This document shows positions 17,229 to 25,696 of a stretch of 64,000 nt of DNA, in pieces; the first letter of the stretch is position 1, and every line of letters begins with the position of its first letter. This DNA is from Bacteroidota bacterium (GTDB taxonomy: Bacteria > Bacteroidota > Bacteroidia > AKYH767-A > 2013-40CM-41-45). Both the position numbers and the translations under genes were made by a program. Under the pieces are notes generated by a model. That model saw only the letters and a program-made list of their open reading frames with translations. It searched no databases and was not told the origin of the DNA. The stretch lies in NCBI GenBank assembly GCA_016720655.1, contig JADKKE010000003.1, forward strand, positions 1 to 64,000, written 5' to 3'.

Positions 17229-17948
17229 ATGAAGAATATGAATGCAAGAGTTGAATGCCCAACGTGTCCGACAAAACAATGTTTTGTTCAACAACATTGT
17301 ACTCCGGAGTGGATTCAAATAATTAACAGATCCAAAGAGCAGACAGTGTATCAGAAGGGGCAATTATTGTTTCGTGAAGGTGACCGAGTTTCAGGATTGT
17401 ATTTTGTCCAGAACGGTAAAGTCAAGGTTGTTTCAAATGGCTTAAATGACAAGGAACACATTGTCCGATTGGCAAATGACGGATATGTGATTGGCCATTG
17501 TGCTGTCGCTGGAGAAAGCTATCCTGTCGGTGCAATAGCTCTCGAGGATACTGTAGCTTGTTTTCTTTCCAATGAGTTATTGAAAAGTGCTTACCTGGAG
17601 AACCCGACATTTACGTTGGCTTTTATGTTTTATTATTCTGCAGAATTGCGCAAGATGGAATCACGGTTGAAATATGTAGCGCAGATGAGTATTCGTGAGA
17701 AAGTAGCAGAGGCTCTTTTGTATTTGCATGATATTTTTGGGGTAAGCGATACCGATCAGATTCTAAGCGTGACCATGAGCCGACAAGAATTAGCGGATCT
17801 TGTAGGTACCAATGCGGAGCAAGTTACACGCCAGCTTTCTTTGTTTCAGGATGAAAAAATAATTACCAAGCAAGGAAAGGACCTTCAGTTATTGAGAATC
17901 GATTTATTAAGGAAGATGGTAGACTCTTACAGACATGGGGTCAAGTAA
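17229..17948 (+). CDS. Crp/Fnr family transcriptional regulator with N-terminal cysteine cluster
   Basis: 239 residues: cyclic-nucleotide-binding-like beta-roll (GQLLFREGDRVSGLYFVQNG, about 46-65), dimerisation helix (about 125-155) and C-terminal winged helix with a recognition-helix region MSRQELADLVGTNAEQVTRQL. The N-terminus carries C10, C13, C18 and C24 (CPTCPTKQCFVQQHC), which may ligate an Fe-S cluster as in FNR, though the spacing is not that of E. coli FNR. A role for bound cAMP is not evident. The gene sits 300 nt upstream of, and in line with, a six-gene redox operon, so it is a natural candidate for its regulator (inference from context). Confidence 0.88.
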   Translation: MKNMNARVECPTCPTKQCFVQQHCTPEWIQIINRSKEQTVYQKGQLLFREGDRVSGLYFVQNGKVKVVSNGLNDKEHIVRLANDGYVIGHCAVAGESYPVGAIALEDTVACFLSNELLKSAYLENPTFTLAFMFYYSAELRKMESRLKYVAQMSIREKVAEALLYLHDIFGVSDTDQILSVTMSRQELADLVGTNAEQVTRQLSLFQDEKIITKQGKDLQLLRIDLLRKMVDSYRHGVK

Positions 17949-18001
17949 CTCAAAATGCATTAACCGGTGGTCTATTAATATAGAGTAAGAGTTTTTTTGT
18001 T

Positions 18002-18020
18002 CTTTGAAATTAATTCAAAG
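18002..18020. promoter_or_regulatory. Inverted repeat between regulator and redox operon
   Basis: CTTTGAA-ATTAA-TTCAAAG, perfect 7-bp arms with a 5-nt spacer, 54 nt after the regulator's stop. No T tract follows, so an operator is somewhat more likely than a terminator. Its similarity to FNR/Crp sites is only partial. Confidence 0.35.
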
Positions 18021-18187
18021 CACTCCTTTTTAGGGCTTGTGTTATATGCCAAGCATTGTTTTTGAGTTAATTTAGAAGTTAATTTCTCCCGACGGAAAGT
18101 TTCCTGCGAAAACGCAGCTCCCGAACTGACAATACACCATACCGCTGGTGATTGCAATCATGTTCAGAGATGTGTAAAAGAAGGACA

Positions 18188-18216
18188 TTTAAACCGTTTT
18201 TAATAGTACGGTTAAA
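18188..18216. promoter_or_regulatory. Second inverted repeat, 30-60 nt before the first gene of the redox operon
   Basis: TTTAAACCGT (18188-18197) and ACGGTTAAA (18208-18216) pair with a one-base bulge around a 10-nt loop. Position suggests an operator or a leader hairpin. No TAnnTTTG box is clear between it and the ATG. The rest of 17949-18247 shows nothing recognisable beyond this and the repeat at 18002-18020. Confidence 0.35.
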
Positions 18217-18247
18217 CCAAATCATCTAAACCAAAAATGCGACAATT

Positions 18248-18646
18248 ATGAAATCCAAAAGAATTTTTTTGTTGCTATCGGCTTTTGTTTTTCTCTACTC
18301 CTGTGAAAAGGATAATTATTTTATTCCGAAAGAGACGCCGGTAGATCCGAATGTACAAGTCAGCTTAGCTGCAGACATTCAACCAATATTCGACGCGAGT
18401 TGTGCTACTTCAGGTTGTCATGACGGGCAAAACGATGACCCGAATCTTACTCCGGGAAATGCGTATGCAGGATTATTTGATACAGGTGACATTGATACGC
18501 TTGTTGCTGAAAACAGCAAGCTGTACAAGCGTGTTGCGAACATCTCCGGAAACCTCATGCCTCCGCTTTCAAGTGGCGGACAATTGCCAAGCAATCAGGT
18601 AAACCTAATTTTGCTATGGATTCAACAAGGGGCTAAAGACAACTAA
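18248..18646 (+). CDS. Lipoprotein c-type cytochrome domain protein (CX4CH haem motif)
   Basis: 132 residues with a lipoprotein signal ending at C19 (FLYSC). A haem-binding motif C52-ATSG-C57-H58 (CX4CH rather than CXXCH) is followed by a likely distal Met in NLMPPL (M104), and by a C-terminal helix. This resembles small cytochrome-like domains that are common in Bacteroidota and Planctomycetes lipoproteins. Periplasm-facing lipid-anchored electron carrier is the likely role. First gene of the operon; the next gene starts 11 nt after its stop. Confidence 0.75.
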   Translation: MKSKRIFLLLSAFVFLYSCEKDNYFIPKETPVDPNVQVSLAADIQPIFDASCATSGCHDGQNDDPNLTPGNAYAGLFDTGDIDTLVAENSKLYKRVANISGNLMPPLSSGGQLPSNQVNLILLWIQQGAKDN

Positions 18647-18657
18647 AAAAACAACGT

Positions 18658-19572
18658 ATGAAATCCAATCTTAAATATATCAAAGCTGCAATCTATGTGG
18701 TCATTGCAGTTTGCCCACTTGTTCTCAAGGCACAGGATGCTGCAACAACTGAAAGTACCACAACAACTAAAGAAGTTGTGAAGTCAACATTTGAAAACGC
18801 TGTTCTGATAAATAATCAGACGGTTGAAAATCCGGGAAAGAAGACGCTGGACTTTATGATCCAACACCGTTTCGGTTTAATTAAAGACGAAAAAGATATT
18901 TATGGATTTTTTGCTCCTGCAAATATTCGCCTTGGTTTAACTTATGGAATTTCAAAACGAATTGCTGTCGGAATTGGTGCAACCAAATTGAAAAGATATT
19001 ATGATCTTCAATGGAAGGCCATCATCCTTCAACAAACAAAAGGCGGAGGAAGTCCTGTTACAGTATCCTATTATGGTGACCTGGCGCGGAGTGCGAATGA
19101 CAAATCCAAATTCCTGAATCAGGACAGTACATACAAAGGAAGCAACAGAATTAATTATTGTCATGAATTGATGATTGCTCGGAAATTCAACAGTAAGCTG
19201 TCAATGCAGGTTGCAGCAACATATGCGCATTACAATATTTCAGAAGCCATTACGGTTGTCGAGAATAATGCACTTGTAACACAAAAGTCACCGAACGATC
19301 ATGTAGGACTTGCTGTACTCGGCAGATATAAATTTAGTCCGCAATCATCTTTCATTATTGATTTTGATTATGCTTTTACCAAAGACGATGTGCTAGATCC
19401 AAAACCCAATCTCGGACTAGGATTCGAAGTTTCTACAGGCAATCACCAGTTCCAGGTATTTGTTTCCACAGCGGATCAGATATTAAGCCAGGAACTTCGC
19501 GTCTACAATCAAAACGGTTTTCCAAATGACATTTTATTTGGGTTCAACATTACCCGTCAGTGGGGATTCTGA
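18658..19572 (+). CDS. DUF5777 family beta-barrel protein
   Basis: 304 residues, signal peptide to about residue 24 (ends VLKAQ), then ENPGKKTLDFMIQHRFGLI, IRLGLTYGISKRIAVGIGA and barrel-like strands to a C-terminal FGFNITRQWGF. The pattern fits DUF5777, a family of predicted outer-membrane proteins of unknown function. Its place inside a redox operon suggests an outer-membrane partner for the cytochromes or a substrate conduit (inference). Confidence 0.75.
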   Translation: MKSNLKYIKAAIYVVIAVCPLVLKAQDAATTESTTTTKEVVKSTFENAVLINNQTVENPGKKTLDFMIQHRFGLIKDEKDIYGFFAPANIRLGLTYGISKRIAVGIGATKLKRYYDLQWKAIILQQTKGGGSPVTVSYYGDLARSANDKSKFLNQDSTYKGSNRINYCHELMIARKFNSKLSMQVAATYAHYNISEAITVVENNALVTQKSPNDHVGLAVLGRYKFSPQSSFIIDFDYAFTKDDVLDPKPNLGLGFEVSTGNHQFQVFVSTADQILSQELRVYNQNGFPNDILFGFNITRQWGF

Positions 19573-19633
19573 TTTTTTCTTTCAGGGAATGCAGATCAAA
19601 ATGAGATCCTGCCGGATTTAAAAACACTAGGAT

Positions 19634-20569
19634 ATGAAAAACGAACAAGAGGATTCTAACCGCAGAAAATTTCTGAAATTCGGATTACTTGCAGGCGGAG
19701 CCACTATAGCCGGATTGGCATTACAACAAAAGCTTTTAGGAGATTCTCCCGATACTTCCGGTAAAAAAGTAAAAGTACTTACTGCAGAAGGGAAGTTGAT
19801 GGACGTTGATAGTTCATTGGTCACACATCACGCTGCAGAAGAAGCAGAGTTAACCGAAAGCCAAATCCGGGAAGGTATAGCGGGAAGAAAATTTGTGATG
19901 GTGATCGATCTTGCCCGTTGTGCAAATGAGCGAAAGTGTGTTGAAGGATGTCAGAAAATGCACAATACTCTTCCTCCTATTGAATATATTAAGGTGAAAC
20001 GAATGCAGGATGCAGAATTAACTGCACCCTATTGGTTTCCACAACCGTGTTACCATTGCGATAATCCACCATGCACGAAAGTCTGTCCGGTTGATGCTAC
20101 ATTTAAGCGTTCCGATGGAATTGTAGCTGTTGAAAGTGACAGGTGTATTGGATGCAAATTCTGTATGGCAGCATGTCCGTATTCTGCACGTTCATTTAAT
20201 TTCGGTCGACCGGAGCAAGTGGAATTCAATGAGAAGCATCCTATGGGAGATGATAATTGTTGTTCAACTAAATCTTCTACTGTTGGAACGGTTTCGAAGT
20301 GTGATTTTTGTCCGGGTTCTGCTGTAAAAGGAGAATTGCCGGCTTGTGTTACAGAATGTCCGAATGGAACGATCTTTTTTGGTGATGAAAACGAAGACAC
20401 AGTAAGTAATGGAGAAGAAACGTTCCGCTTGAAAGAATTACTTACCAGCAGGGCAGGCTATCGTCAATTTGAAGAACTGGGAACAAAACCAAGAGTATAC
20501 TATTTACCTCCAGTAAAAAGGCAATTCCCATTCGAAGAAGCAAAAGAAGTTCACAATAAAGAAGAATAA
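19634..20569 (+). CDS. Tat-exported 4x[4Fe-4S] ferredoxin-like subunit (NrfC/HybA type)
   Basis: 311 residues with a twin-arginine signal NRRKFLKFG (residues 9-17) and a hydrophobic h-region. Four cysteine groups are visible: CANERKCVEGC; CYHCDNPPCTKVCP; CIGCKFCMAACP; and CDFCPG with a later CVTECP. This is the pattern of the electron-transfer subunit of molybdopterin oxidoreductases and NrfC/PsrB proteins. It would pass electrons between a NrfD-type membrane subunit and a periplasmic partner. The next gene, an NrfD homologue, begins 20 nt downstream. No molybdopterin-binding catalytic subunit is encoded in the operon. Confidence 0.92.
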   Translation: MKNEQEDSNRRKFLKFGLLAGGATIAGLALQQKLLGDSPDTSGKKVKVLTAEGKLMDVDSSLVTHHAAEEAELTESQIREGIAGRKFVMVIDLARCANERKCVEGCQKMHNTLPPIEYIKVKRMQDAELTAPYWFPQPCYHCDNPPCTKVCPVDATFKRSDGIVAVESDRCIGCKFCMAACPYSARSFNFGRPEQVEFNEKHPMGDDNCCSTKSSTVGTVSKCDFCPGSAVKGELPACVTECPNGTIFFGDENEDTVSNGEETFRLKELLTSRAGYRQFEELGTKPRVYYLPPVKRQFPFEEAKEVHNKEE

Positions 20570-20589
20570 AAAATTCTAAAATTATCGTT

Positions 20590-21966
20590 ATGAGTGAGCA
20601 TAAAATCAATACGGAACCAACCACCTACGAAACATTTACCCAGGAAGAGTATATGGTGATGAAGGATGAATTACTCCGTCCGGTTCAACACATCGGAAAA
20701 TGGGGTAAGGTCTGGATTGGATTTCTTGTTGCAGTATGCATGTGTGGTATTTATGCATATTATATTCAGGAAACCAAGAGTAAGTATGTTACTGTTGCAC
20801 TTCGCGATTATACCATGTGGGGTGTGTATATTTCAAACTTCGTATTTTTTGTTGCCTTGAGTTTGATTGGTGTATTGATGTCGGCAGTATTGAAGTTGAC
20901 TAATTTTGAATGGTACAGACCTTTGTCACGAATTGCTGAAGTGATCGCCGTTGCTGCGATTATGCTGGCTGGTGTTAGTATTGTGGCAGCAATGGGTCGT
21001 CCGGATCGCTTGCATTTTCTTTTTCTCCATGGAAGAATTCAATCTCCGATCGTCTGGGATATTATTGTCATCATGACTTACATCGCGACGAGTATGATCC
21101 TGTTGTTTATTCCGTTGATACCATCCTTGTCAACCTGTAAAAATCATTTGCACAACAAACCCAAATGGCAGATGAAAATGTATGCATGGATGTCATTCGG
21201 ATGGGAAGGAACTGCAGAGCAATGGAAAATATTAAAACGCAGTATCGGGATTCTGACTATCATGGTTATTCCTCTTGGAGTATCTATCCATACTGTGACA
21301 GCCTGGTTGTTCGCAACAACTTTACGGGCTGAGTGGGACAGTACAAATTTCGGAGCTTATTTTGTTTCCGGAGCTTTTTTACTGGGAGTTGCAGGGATGA
21401 TAGTAGCTGTATTTGTAATCCGTAAATCGTACAATCTGGAAAACTACCTCACGCCAATGCATTTTGATAAACTCGGACGCGCTTTGGTATTGATGTCTTT
21501 CATTTACATTTATTTTAACATTAACGAATACCTGGTTCCGGCATACAAAATGTCAGGGCTGCACGCGAATCACTTATTGGATTTGTTTACCGGTGAAGAT
21601 TCAACATTGTATTGGTCAGTAGTATTTTTTGGAATGTTTGTTCCTGCAATTTTTCCATTGTTCAAACCCATGCGGAAACCTTTACCGTTAACTATTATTG
21701 CCGTAGTAGTTGTAATCGCAGCTTGGTTCAAGCGCTATCTAATTGTTATTCCCGGTTTGTCTCACCCCTATCTTCCAATTCAGGATGTTCCGGATTCGTG
21801 GAGACATTATAGTCCGAGTCTTGTAGAAATGACAATTGTTGCAGCGACATTCGCAGCGATGATGCTCATTGTAACATTGTTCTCAAGATTCTTCCCCATC
21901 ATTTCCGTTTGGGAAGTTGCGGAAGGCAAGCTTGAAGGAAAAGATGAAATCATTAATTATAAATAA
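20590..21966 (+). CDS. NrfD/PsrC-family quinol-interacting membrane subunit
   Basis: 458 residues, multi-pass (about 8-10 hydrophobic segments by eye), with a cytoplasmic-looking N-terminal region and loops such as AAMGRPDRLHFLF, the conserved R-P-D/E type motif seen in NrfD/PsrC. HTVTAWLFATTLRAEW and FNINEYLVPAYKMSG also fit the family. NrfD proteins oxidise or reduce quinone and exchange electrons with the neighbouring Fe-S subunit. Larger than E. coli NrfD (about 318 aa) and closer in size to the longer members found in alternative complex III (ActC/ActF-like). Translationally close to both neighbours. Confidence 0.9.
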   Translation: MSEHKINTEPTTYETFTQEEYMVMKDELLRPVQHIGKWGKVWIGFLVAVCMCGIYAYYIQETKSKYVTVALRDYTMWGVYISNFVFFVALSLIGVLMSAVLKLTNFEWYRPLSRIAEVIAVAAIMLAGVSIVAAMGRPDRLHFLFLHGRIQSPIVWDIIVIMTYIATSMILLFIPLIPSLSTCKNHLHNKPKWQMKMYAWMSFGWEGTAEQWKILKRSIGILTIMVIPLGVSIHTVTAWLFATTLRAEWDSTNFGAYFVSGAFLLGVAGMIVAVFVIRKSYNLENYLTPMHFDKLGRALVLMSFIYIYFNINEYLVPAYKMSGLHANHLLDLFTGEDSTLYWSVVFFGMFVPAIFPLFKPMRKPLPLTIIAVVVVIAAWFKRYLIVIPGLSHPYLPIQDVPDSWRHYSPSLVEMTIVAATFAAMMLIVTLFSRFFPIISVWEVAEGKLEGKDEIINYK

Positions 21967-21974
21967 TTGCTGTT

Positions 21975-22526
21975 ATGAAGAGAAATCATTTATACAGATT
22001 CCTGCTCGTAGTGCTTTTGGGTTTTTCCGGACCACTCTTCGCAGAAGGTGACGATGCAAAAATTGTTCTTACGTTCGAGAAGGGGGATTCAATAAATACT
22101 TGCAAGGCGCTGGTAACCTCGAACGACACTCCGGTAAAGGAAATCGAAGTGAAACTGTATGTTCAACGCATGTTCAGTTTACTTCCGGTAGGAGATGCCG
22201 TTGCTACTGATGAGGAAGGCATTTCGAGTTTTGAATTTCCGAACGATATTCCGGCAGATCTGGATGGAAAGCTTACTGTGTTCGCCAAGGTCGAAGACGA
22301 TGAAAACCTGGGAAACCTGGAAGCAAAGGGACAAATTGATTGGGGAGCTCCAAGGGTGAGTAATGATATTATGGAACGATCTTTGTCAGGTTCAAGGTCG
22401 AATGCACCATGGATTTTGACAATCGTATCCAATATCATCATTCTGGGAATCTGGGGAACGTTGGTATATGTTGTTACTCAGCTCTTTAAAATCAAAAAAT
22501 TAAGCAGGCATTTAGCTAAAAAGTAG
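21975..22526 (+). CDS. Single-TM periplasmic protein of the redox operon
   Basis: 183 residues, family not recognised. N-terminal signal peptide (RFLLVVLLGFSGPLFA), a beta-rich extracytoplasmic region about 110 residues long containing EIEVKLYVQRMFSLLPVG and DEEGISSFEFPNDIP (looks like an Ig-fold or carboxypeptidase-regulatory-like domain), and a C-terminal TM helix (about 148-170) with a basic cytoplasmic tail. It starts 8 nt after the NrfD stop, so it is likely part of the complex; perhaps an assembly or docking subunit. Confidence 0.7.
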   Translation: MKRNHLYRFLLVVLLGFSGPLFAEGDDAKIVLTFEKGDSINTCKALVTSNDTPVKEIEVKLYVQRMFSLLPVGDAVATDEEGISSFEFPNDIPADLDGKLTVFAKVEDDENLGNLEAKGQIDWGAPRVSNDIMERSLSGSRSNAPWILTIVSNIIILGIWGTLVYVVTQLFKIKKLSRHLAKK

Positions 22527-22554
22527 AAAACTAAAACACTAAAACAAACCAGTT

Positions 22555-22986
22555 ATGAATTCAATCACAAAAAATTTACGCAGTATTACGGCAATTTTTA
22601 CGTTTGCTGCAATGCTTCTGACGATTTCATCTCAGACAAACGCACAGGATAAACCAAAAGGCAAACCATGGCCAGCTCCTGAAAACGTGGTAAAAATGAA
22701 GAATCCTGTTAAATCAGATGATGCTTCAATCAAAGAAGGCAAAGATTTGTATGCTCAACATTGCAAATCCTGTCATGGTGCAAAAGGACTCGGTGATGGA
22801 ACAAAAGCAGCCAAGATTGATATTTCTTGTGGTGATTTTTCCAGTGCCGAAACAGCCAAAGCTTCTGATGGTGAATTGTATTGGAAAACAACAGATGGAC
22901 GCAAACCAATGCCATCATTCAAGGAAAAACTGAGTGACAATGAGCGTTGGAGCATCGTTAATTACATGCGTACTTTCGCCAAGTAA
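22555..22986 (+). CDS. Periplasmic monohaem cytochrome c
   Basis: 143 residues, signal peptide ending near QTNAQ, one CXXCH haem site (C70-KS-C73-H74) in the class I fold, and a Met-containing GRKPMPSFKEKL segment that offers an axial Met. A C-terminal helix (NERWSIVNYMRTF) completes the class I pattern. Last gene of the operon, ended by a strong terminator. Likely soluble acceptor or donor for the NrfD/Fe-S module. Confidence 0.92.
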   Translation: MNSITKNLRSITAIFTFAAMLLTISSQTNAQDKPKGKPWPAPENVVKMKNPVKSDDASIKEGKDLYAQHCKSCHGAKGLGDGTKAAKIDISCGDFSSAETAKASDGELYWKTTDGRKPMPSFKEKLSDNERWSIVNYMRTFAK

Positions 22987-23033
22987 AGCGATTTTTAAGG
23001 GAATAAATTCCCGCTAACGCCTGATCCTGAATT

Positions 23034-23078
23034 TGTCCGTACAAAAGCATTATACGCTTTGTGCGGACATTTTCTTTT
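23034..23078 (+). terminator. Terminator of the redox operon
   Basis: TGTCCGTACAAAAGC (23034-23048) and GCTTTGTGCGGACA (23056-23069) pair with one bulge and one mismatch, then a T-rich tract. An upstream open-frame start for the next gene at 23061 lies within it and is therefore not used. Confidence 0.85.
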
Positions 23079-23088
23079 GCTAATAGGC

Positions 23089-23120
23089 TTGGTTTCGTTT
23101 TGGCATTTGTACTACTTTTG
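23089..23120 (+). promoter_or_regulatory. Promoter of the acyltransferase gene
   Basis: TTG at 23089-23091 and TACTTTTG at 23113-23120, spacer 21 nt. It ends 36 nt before the ATG at 23157, supporting that start. Confidence 0.5.
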
Positions 23121-23156
23121 ACACCTCCGGAAATCGACATTCCGGAATTCTTTTAC

Positions 23157-24035
23157 ATGGTTATTTTTAGCGCACTCCTTTACTATCTTTTGTTAATACC
23201 ATTGTCATTGTTGCCATTCCCGGTAATGTATGGCCTCAGCAACTTTTTGTTTGTCATTCTCTATTACGTTTTTCCTTATCGAAAAAAAGTGGTGATGGAA
23301 AACCTACGAAAAGTATTTCCGGAAAAGGAGGAAGTCGAGTTGAAGAAAATTCAAAAGGAATTTTACCGTCATTTTTGTGATCTGGTTTTCGAAAGCCTGA
23401 AAATATTTACTGCAAGTAATCAATCCATCCTTCAGCGTGTGGAATTGGTAAATGCCGAATTGCTGGAAGGATATTATCGCGCAAACAAAAGCCTGATTTT
23501 GGTAACCGGTCATTATGCAAATTGGGAATGGTCTGCAGTTACATTGCCTTTTCATAGTTCGCACACCGGAACCGGTATTTATAAAAAATTGTCCAATCCT
23601 TTTTTCGACAAACGTTTGCGGGAAACTCGTGCACGATTTGGAACTAAACTTATGTCGACAAAAGAAGTAGCAGTTTTTTTTGAAGAACACAAAGAGCAGC
23701 TGTGTACTTACGGATTTATAAACGATCAAAGCCCTTCGGATCCAAAAAAAGGTCATTGGATGAAATTTTTGAACCAGGACACCTGTATGCTAACGGGTGT
23801 TGAGCGGTATGCAGTAAAATACAATTACCCTGTTTTGTACGGAATGATTACCAGAAAAAAAAGAGGGTATTATCGAATAGAATACAAGTTGGTTTGTGAA
23901 AATCCTGTTGACTCAAAGCCGAATGAAATTACCGAGAAATGTTCACAGATTAACGAAGAAATTATCCGCAGTGCACCTGCATATTGGTTGTGGACACACC
24001 GGAGATGGAAACACAAAAGACCGGAAGGGATCTAA
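23157..24035 (+). CDS. LpxL/HtrB-like lipid A (lysophospholipid) acyltransferase
   Basis: 293 residues from the ATG at 23157. N-terminal hydrophobic helix (MVIFSALLYYLLLIPLSLLP), then RKKVVMENLRKVFPE, the catalytic HX4E motif in GHYANWEW, and a C-terminal WLWTHRRWKHKRPEG that is diagnostic of the LpxL family. It transfers acyl chains to lipid A precursors at the inner membrane. The open frame extends upstream to 23061, but that stretch overlaps a terminator and the promoter box at 23113-23120. Monocistronic. Confidence 0.92.
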   Translation: MVIFSALLYYLLLIPLSLLPFPVMYGLSNFLFVILYYVFPYRKKVVMENLRKVFPEKEEVELKKIQKEFYRHFCDLVFESLKIFTASNQSILQRVELVNAELLEGYYRANKSLILVTGHYANWEWSAVTLPFHSSHTGTGIYKKLSNPFFDKRLRETRARFGTKLMSTKEVAVFFEEHKEQLCTYGFINDQSPSDPKKGHWMKFLNQDTCMLTGVERYAVKYNYPVLYGMITRKKRGYYRIEYKLVCENPVDSKPNEITEKCSQINEEIIRSAPAYWLWTHRRWKHKRPEGI

Positions 24036-24110
24036 TTGAGTTTTGGTGACAATCTATTCCATGAAAAAGACGTAAATTTAAGGCAAGCAATTTTTTAAAG
24101 CCGCATTGCC

Positions 24111-25649
24111 ATGAGAAAAAGAATATCTGCCTTTTGTTTGTTGTTTTTTACTGTCACTGTAAATTCTTCGAACGCGCAATTTCAGAATGTGTTGATTGAT
24201 CAGTTTGCATCTGAAACTACAATTGCAATAGATCCGCAAAACACCAACCTTCAGGTTGCCGGATCAAATCTTACGAATTATTATTATTCATCGGACGCCG
24301 GCGCTACCTGGACAAATAGCACGCTCAGCTCTACCTGGGGAAATTATGGGGATCCGAATGTTGTCAATGATGGCGCCGGGAACTGGCATTATTTTCACTT
24401 ATCAAATCAAATCGATCGAATTGTTTGCCAGAGTTCAAACACATTTCCTCCTGTATGGAGTACCGGTACGTATACAGGAAATACTCCTCCGCCATTTCTT
24501 CAGGATCACGAGTGGGCATATGCCGATTGGTCCAATCATGCAATTTATACTACATGGACGCAATACGACCAGTATCCACAACAATTGCCTACGGATTCCA
24601 GCCACATCCATTTCTCGGCATCTTACGATCAGGGATTAACCTGGACGCCGGCACAACGACTTGACGAACGGGGAGGTGATGTGAACTACAGTGATGTGAT
24701 TGAACCACGACCGGCTACTGATGAACAGGGCAATGTTTATGTGAGCTGGGCAAGTTCACAAGGATTAATGCTTGACAAGTCGACCGATCTTGGAGCAACA
24801 TGGCAGCCGACGGATCAACTTATTACTTCTGTTCCGGGTGGAGTCTATTACAGTATTCCAGGAATTAACAGAATTCGATCAACGCCGTACATCTGTATTG
24901 ACAAAAGTAATGGTCCGAATCACGGAACTATTTATATGAGCTGGTGTGATCAGCGCAATGGAATGAACAACACCGATGTGTGGTTGATTAAATCAACAGA
25001 TGGAGGAACAACCTGGAGTCCTGAAATTCGTGTGAACGATGATGTAACTCTTACGCATCAGTTTTTAAATGCGATGGTTGTGGATGAAATCAGTGGAAAC
25101 GTATATGTGTGTTTCTATGATCGCAGAAATTATGCTTCCGATACTACAGATTTTTACCTCGCCTGGTCGAGTGACGGAGGAAATACGTTTACGAATGAAA
25201 AAATTAATCAGCAGTCATTCGTGGTGGATGCCTCTTCTTTTTTCGGCGATTACATTGGGATCGCTGCTCACAACAATGTCGTTCGACCTTGTTGGGCAGC
25301 ATTCGATTTATTCGGCAATTCATTTGTGTATACTGCATTGGTGGATGCAACCCTGCTTGGCATTCCTTCAGCGCATCAGAAATTTTTAGCATCAAACATT
25401 ACACTATCACCATCGATTGTGACAACAGGAGCCCGCATCAGCTTCCGCGTGGTAAAAAATACAGTTGTAAAAATAGCTGTTTACAACCTGGAAGGAAATT
25501 TAGTGAAATCGATTTATCAAGAGGCTGTATTTCCCGGTGAACATAGTTTCAACACAGACCTGCAAGATTTAAGTTCAGGAATGTATCTGTGTGAGATGGT
25601 AGCCGGAAATGAACGGAACACCATCAAATTCTTTGTGATGAAAGAATAA
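24111..25649 (+). CDS. Secreted BNR/Asp-box (sialidase-like fold) protein with T9SS sorting domain
   Basis: 512 residues; signal peptide to about residue 22 (VNSSNAQ). At least five Asp-box type motifs are visible (SSDAGATWTN, SYDQGLTWTP, STDLGATWQP, STDGGTTWSP, SSDGGNTFTN), the hallmark of a sialidase-type beta-propeller. The C-terminus (about 425-512) reads as a type A T9SS domain: ISFRVVKNTVVKIAVYNLEG, then GEHSFNTDLQDLSSGMYLCE. Asp-box proteins need not be sialidases and I do not see the arginine triad clearly, so a glycosidase activity is not claimed. Confidence 0.85.
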   Translation: MRKRISAFCLLFFTVTVNSSNAQFQNVLIDQFASETTIAIDPQNTNLQVAGSNLTNYYYSSDAGATWTNSTLSSTWGNYGDPNVVNDGAGNWHYFHLSNQIDRIVCQSSNTFPPVWSTGTYTGNTPPPFLQDHEWAYADWSNHAIYTTWTQYDQYPQQLPTDSSHIHFSASYDQGLTWTPAQRLDERGGDVNYSDVIEPRPATDEQGNVYVSWASSQGLMLDKSTDLGATWQPTDQLITSVPGGVYYSIPGINRIRSTPYICIDKSNGPNHGTIYMSWCDQRNGMNNTDVWLIKSTDGGTTWSPEIRVNDDVTLTHQFLNAMVVDEISGNVYVCFYDRRNYASDTTDFYLAWSSDGGNTFTNEKINQQSFVVDASSFFGDYIGIAAHNNVVRPCWAAFDLFGNSFVYTALVDATLLGIPSAHQKFLASNITLSPSIVTTGARISFRVVKNTVVKIAVYNLEGNLVKSIYQEAVFPGEHSFNTDLQDLSSGMYLCEMVAGNERNTIKFFVMKE

Positions 25650-25696
25650 GAGAGCAGCAGCGAACTCAGGGGCTCGTGTTTGGTAAATTTGACGAT

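Noticed and set aside
18002..18020. Inverted repeat after the Crp/Fnr gene as its terminator
   Set aside because: Arms are AT-rich and not followed by a T tract; listed instead as a weak operator candidate.
23061..23156. N-terminal extension of the acyltransferase to 23061
   Set aside because: The extension begins inside a terminator stem and contains a promoter box, so it is not translated.
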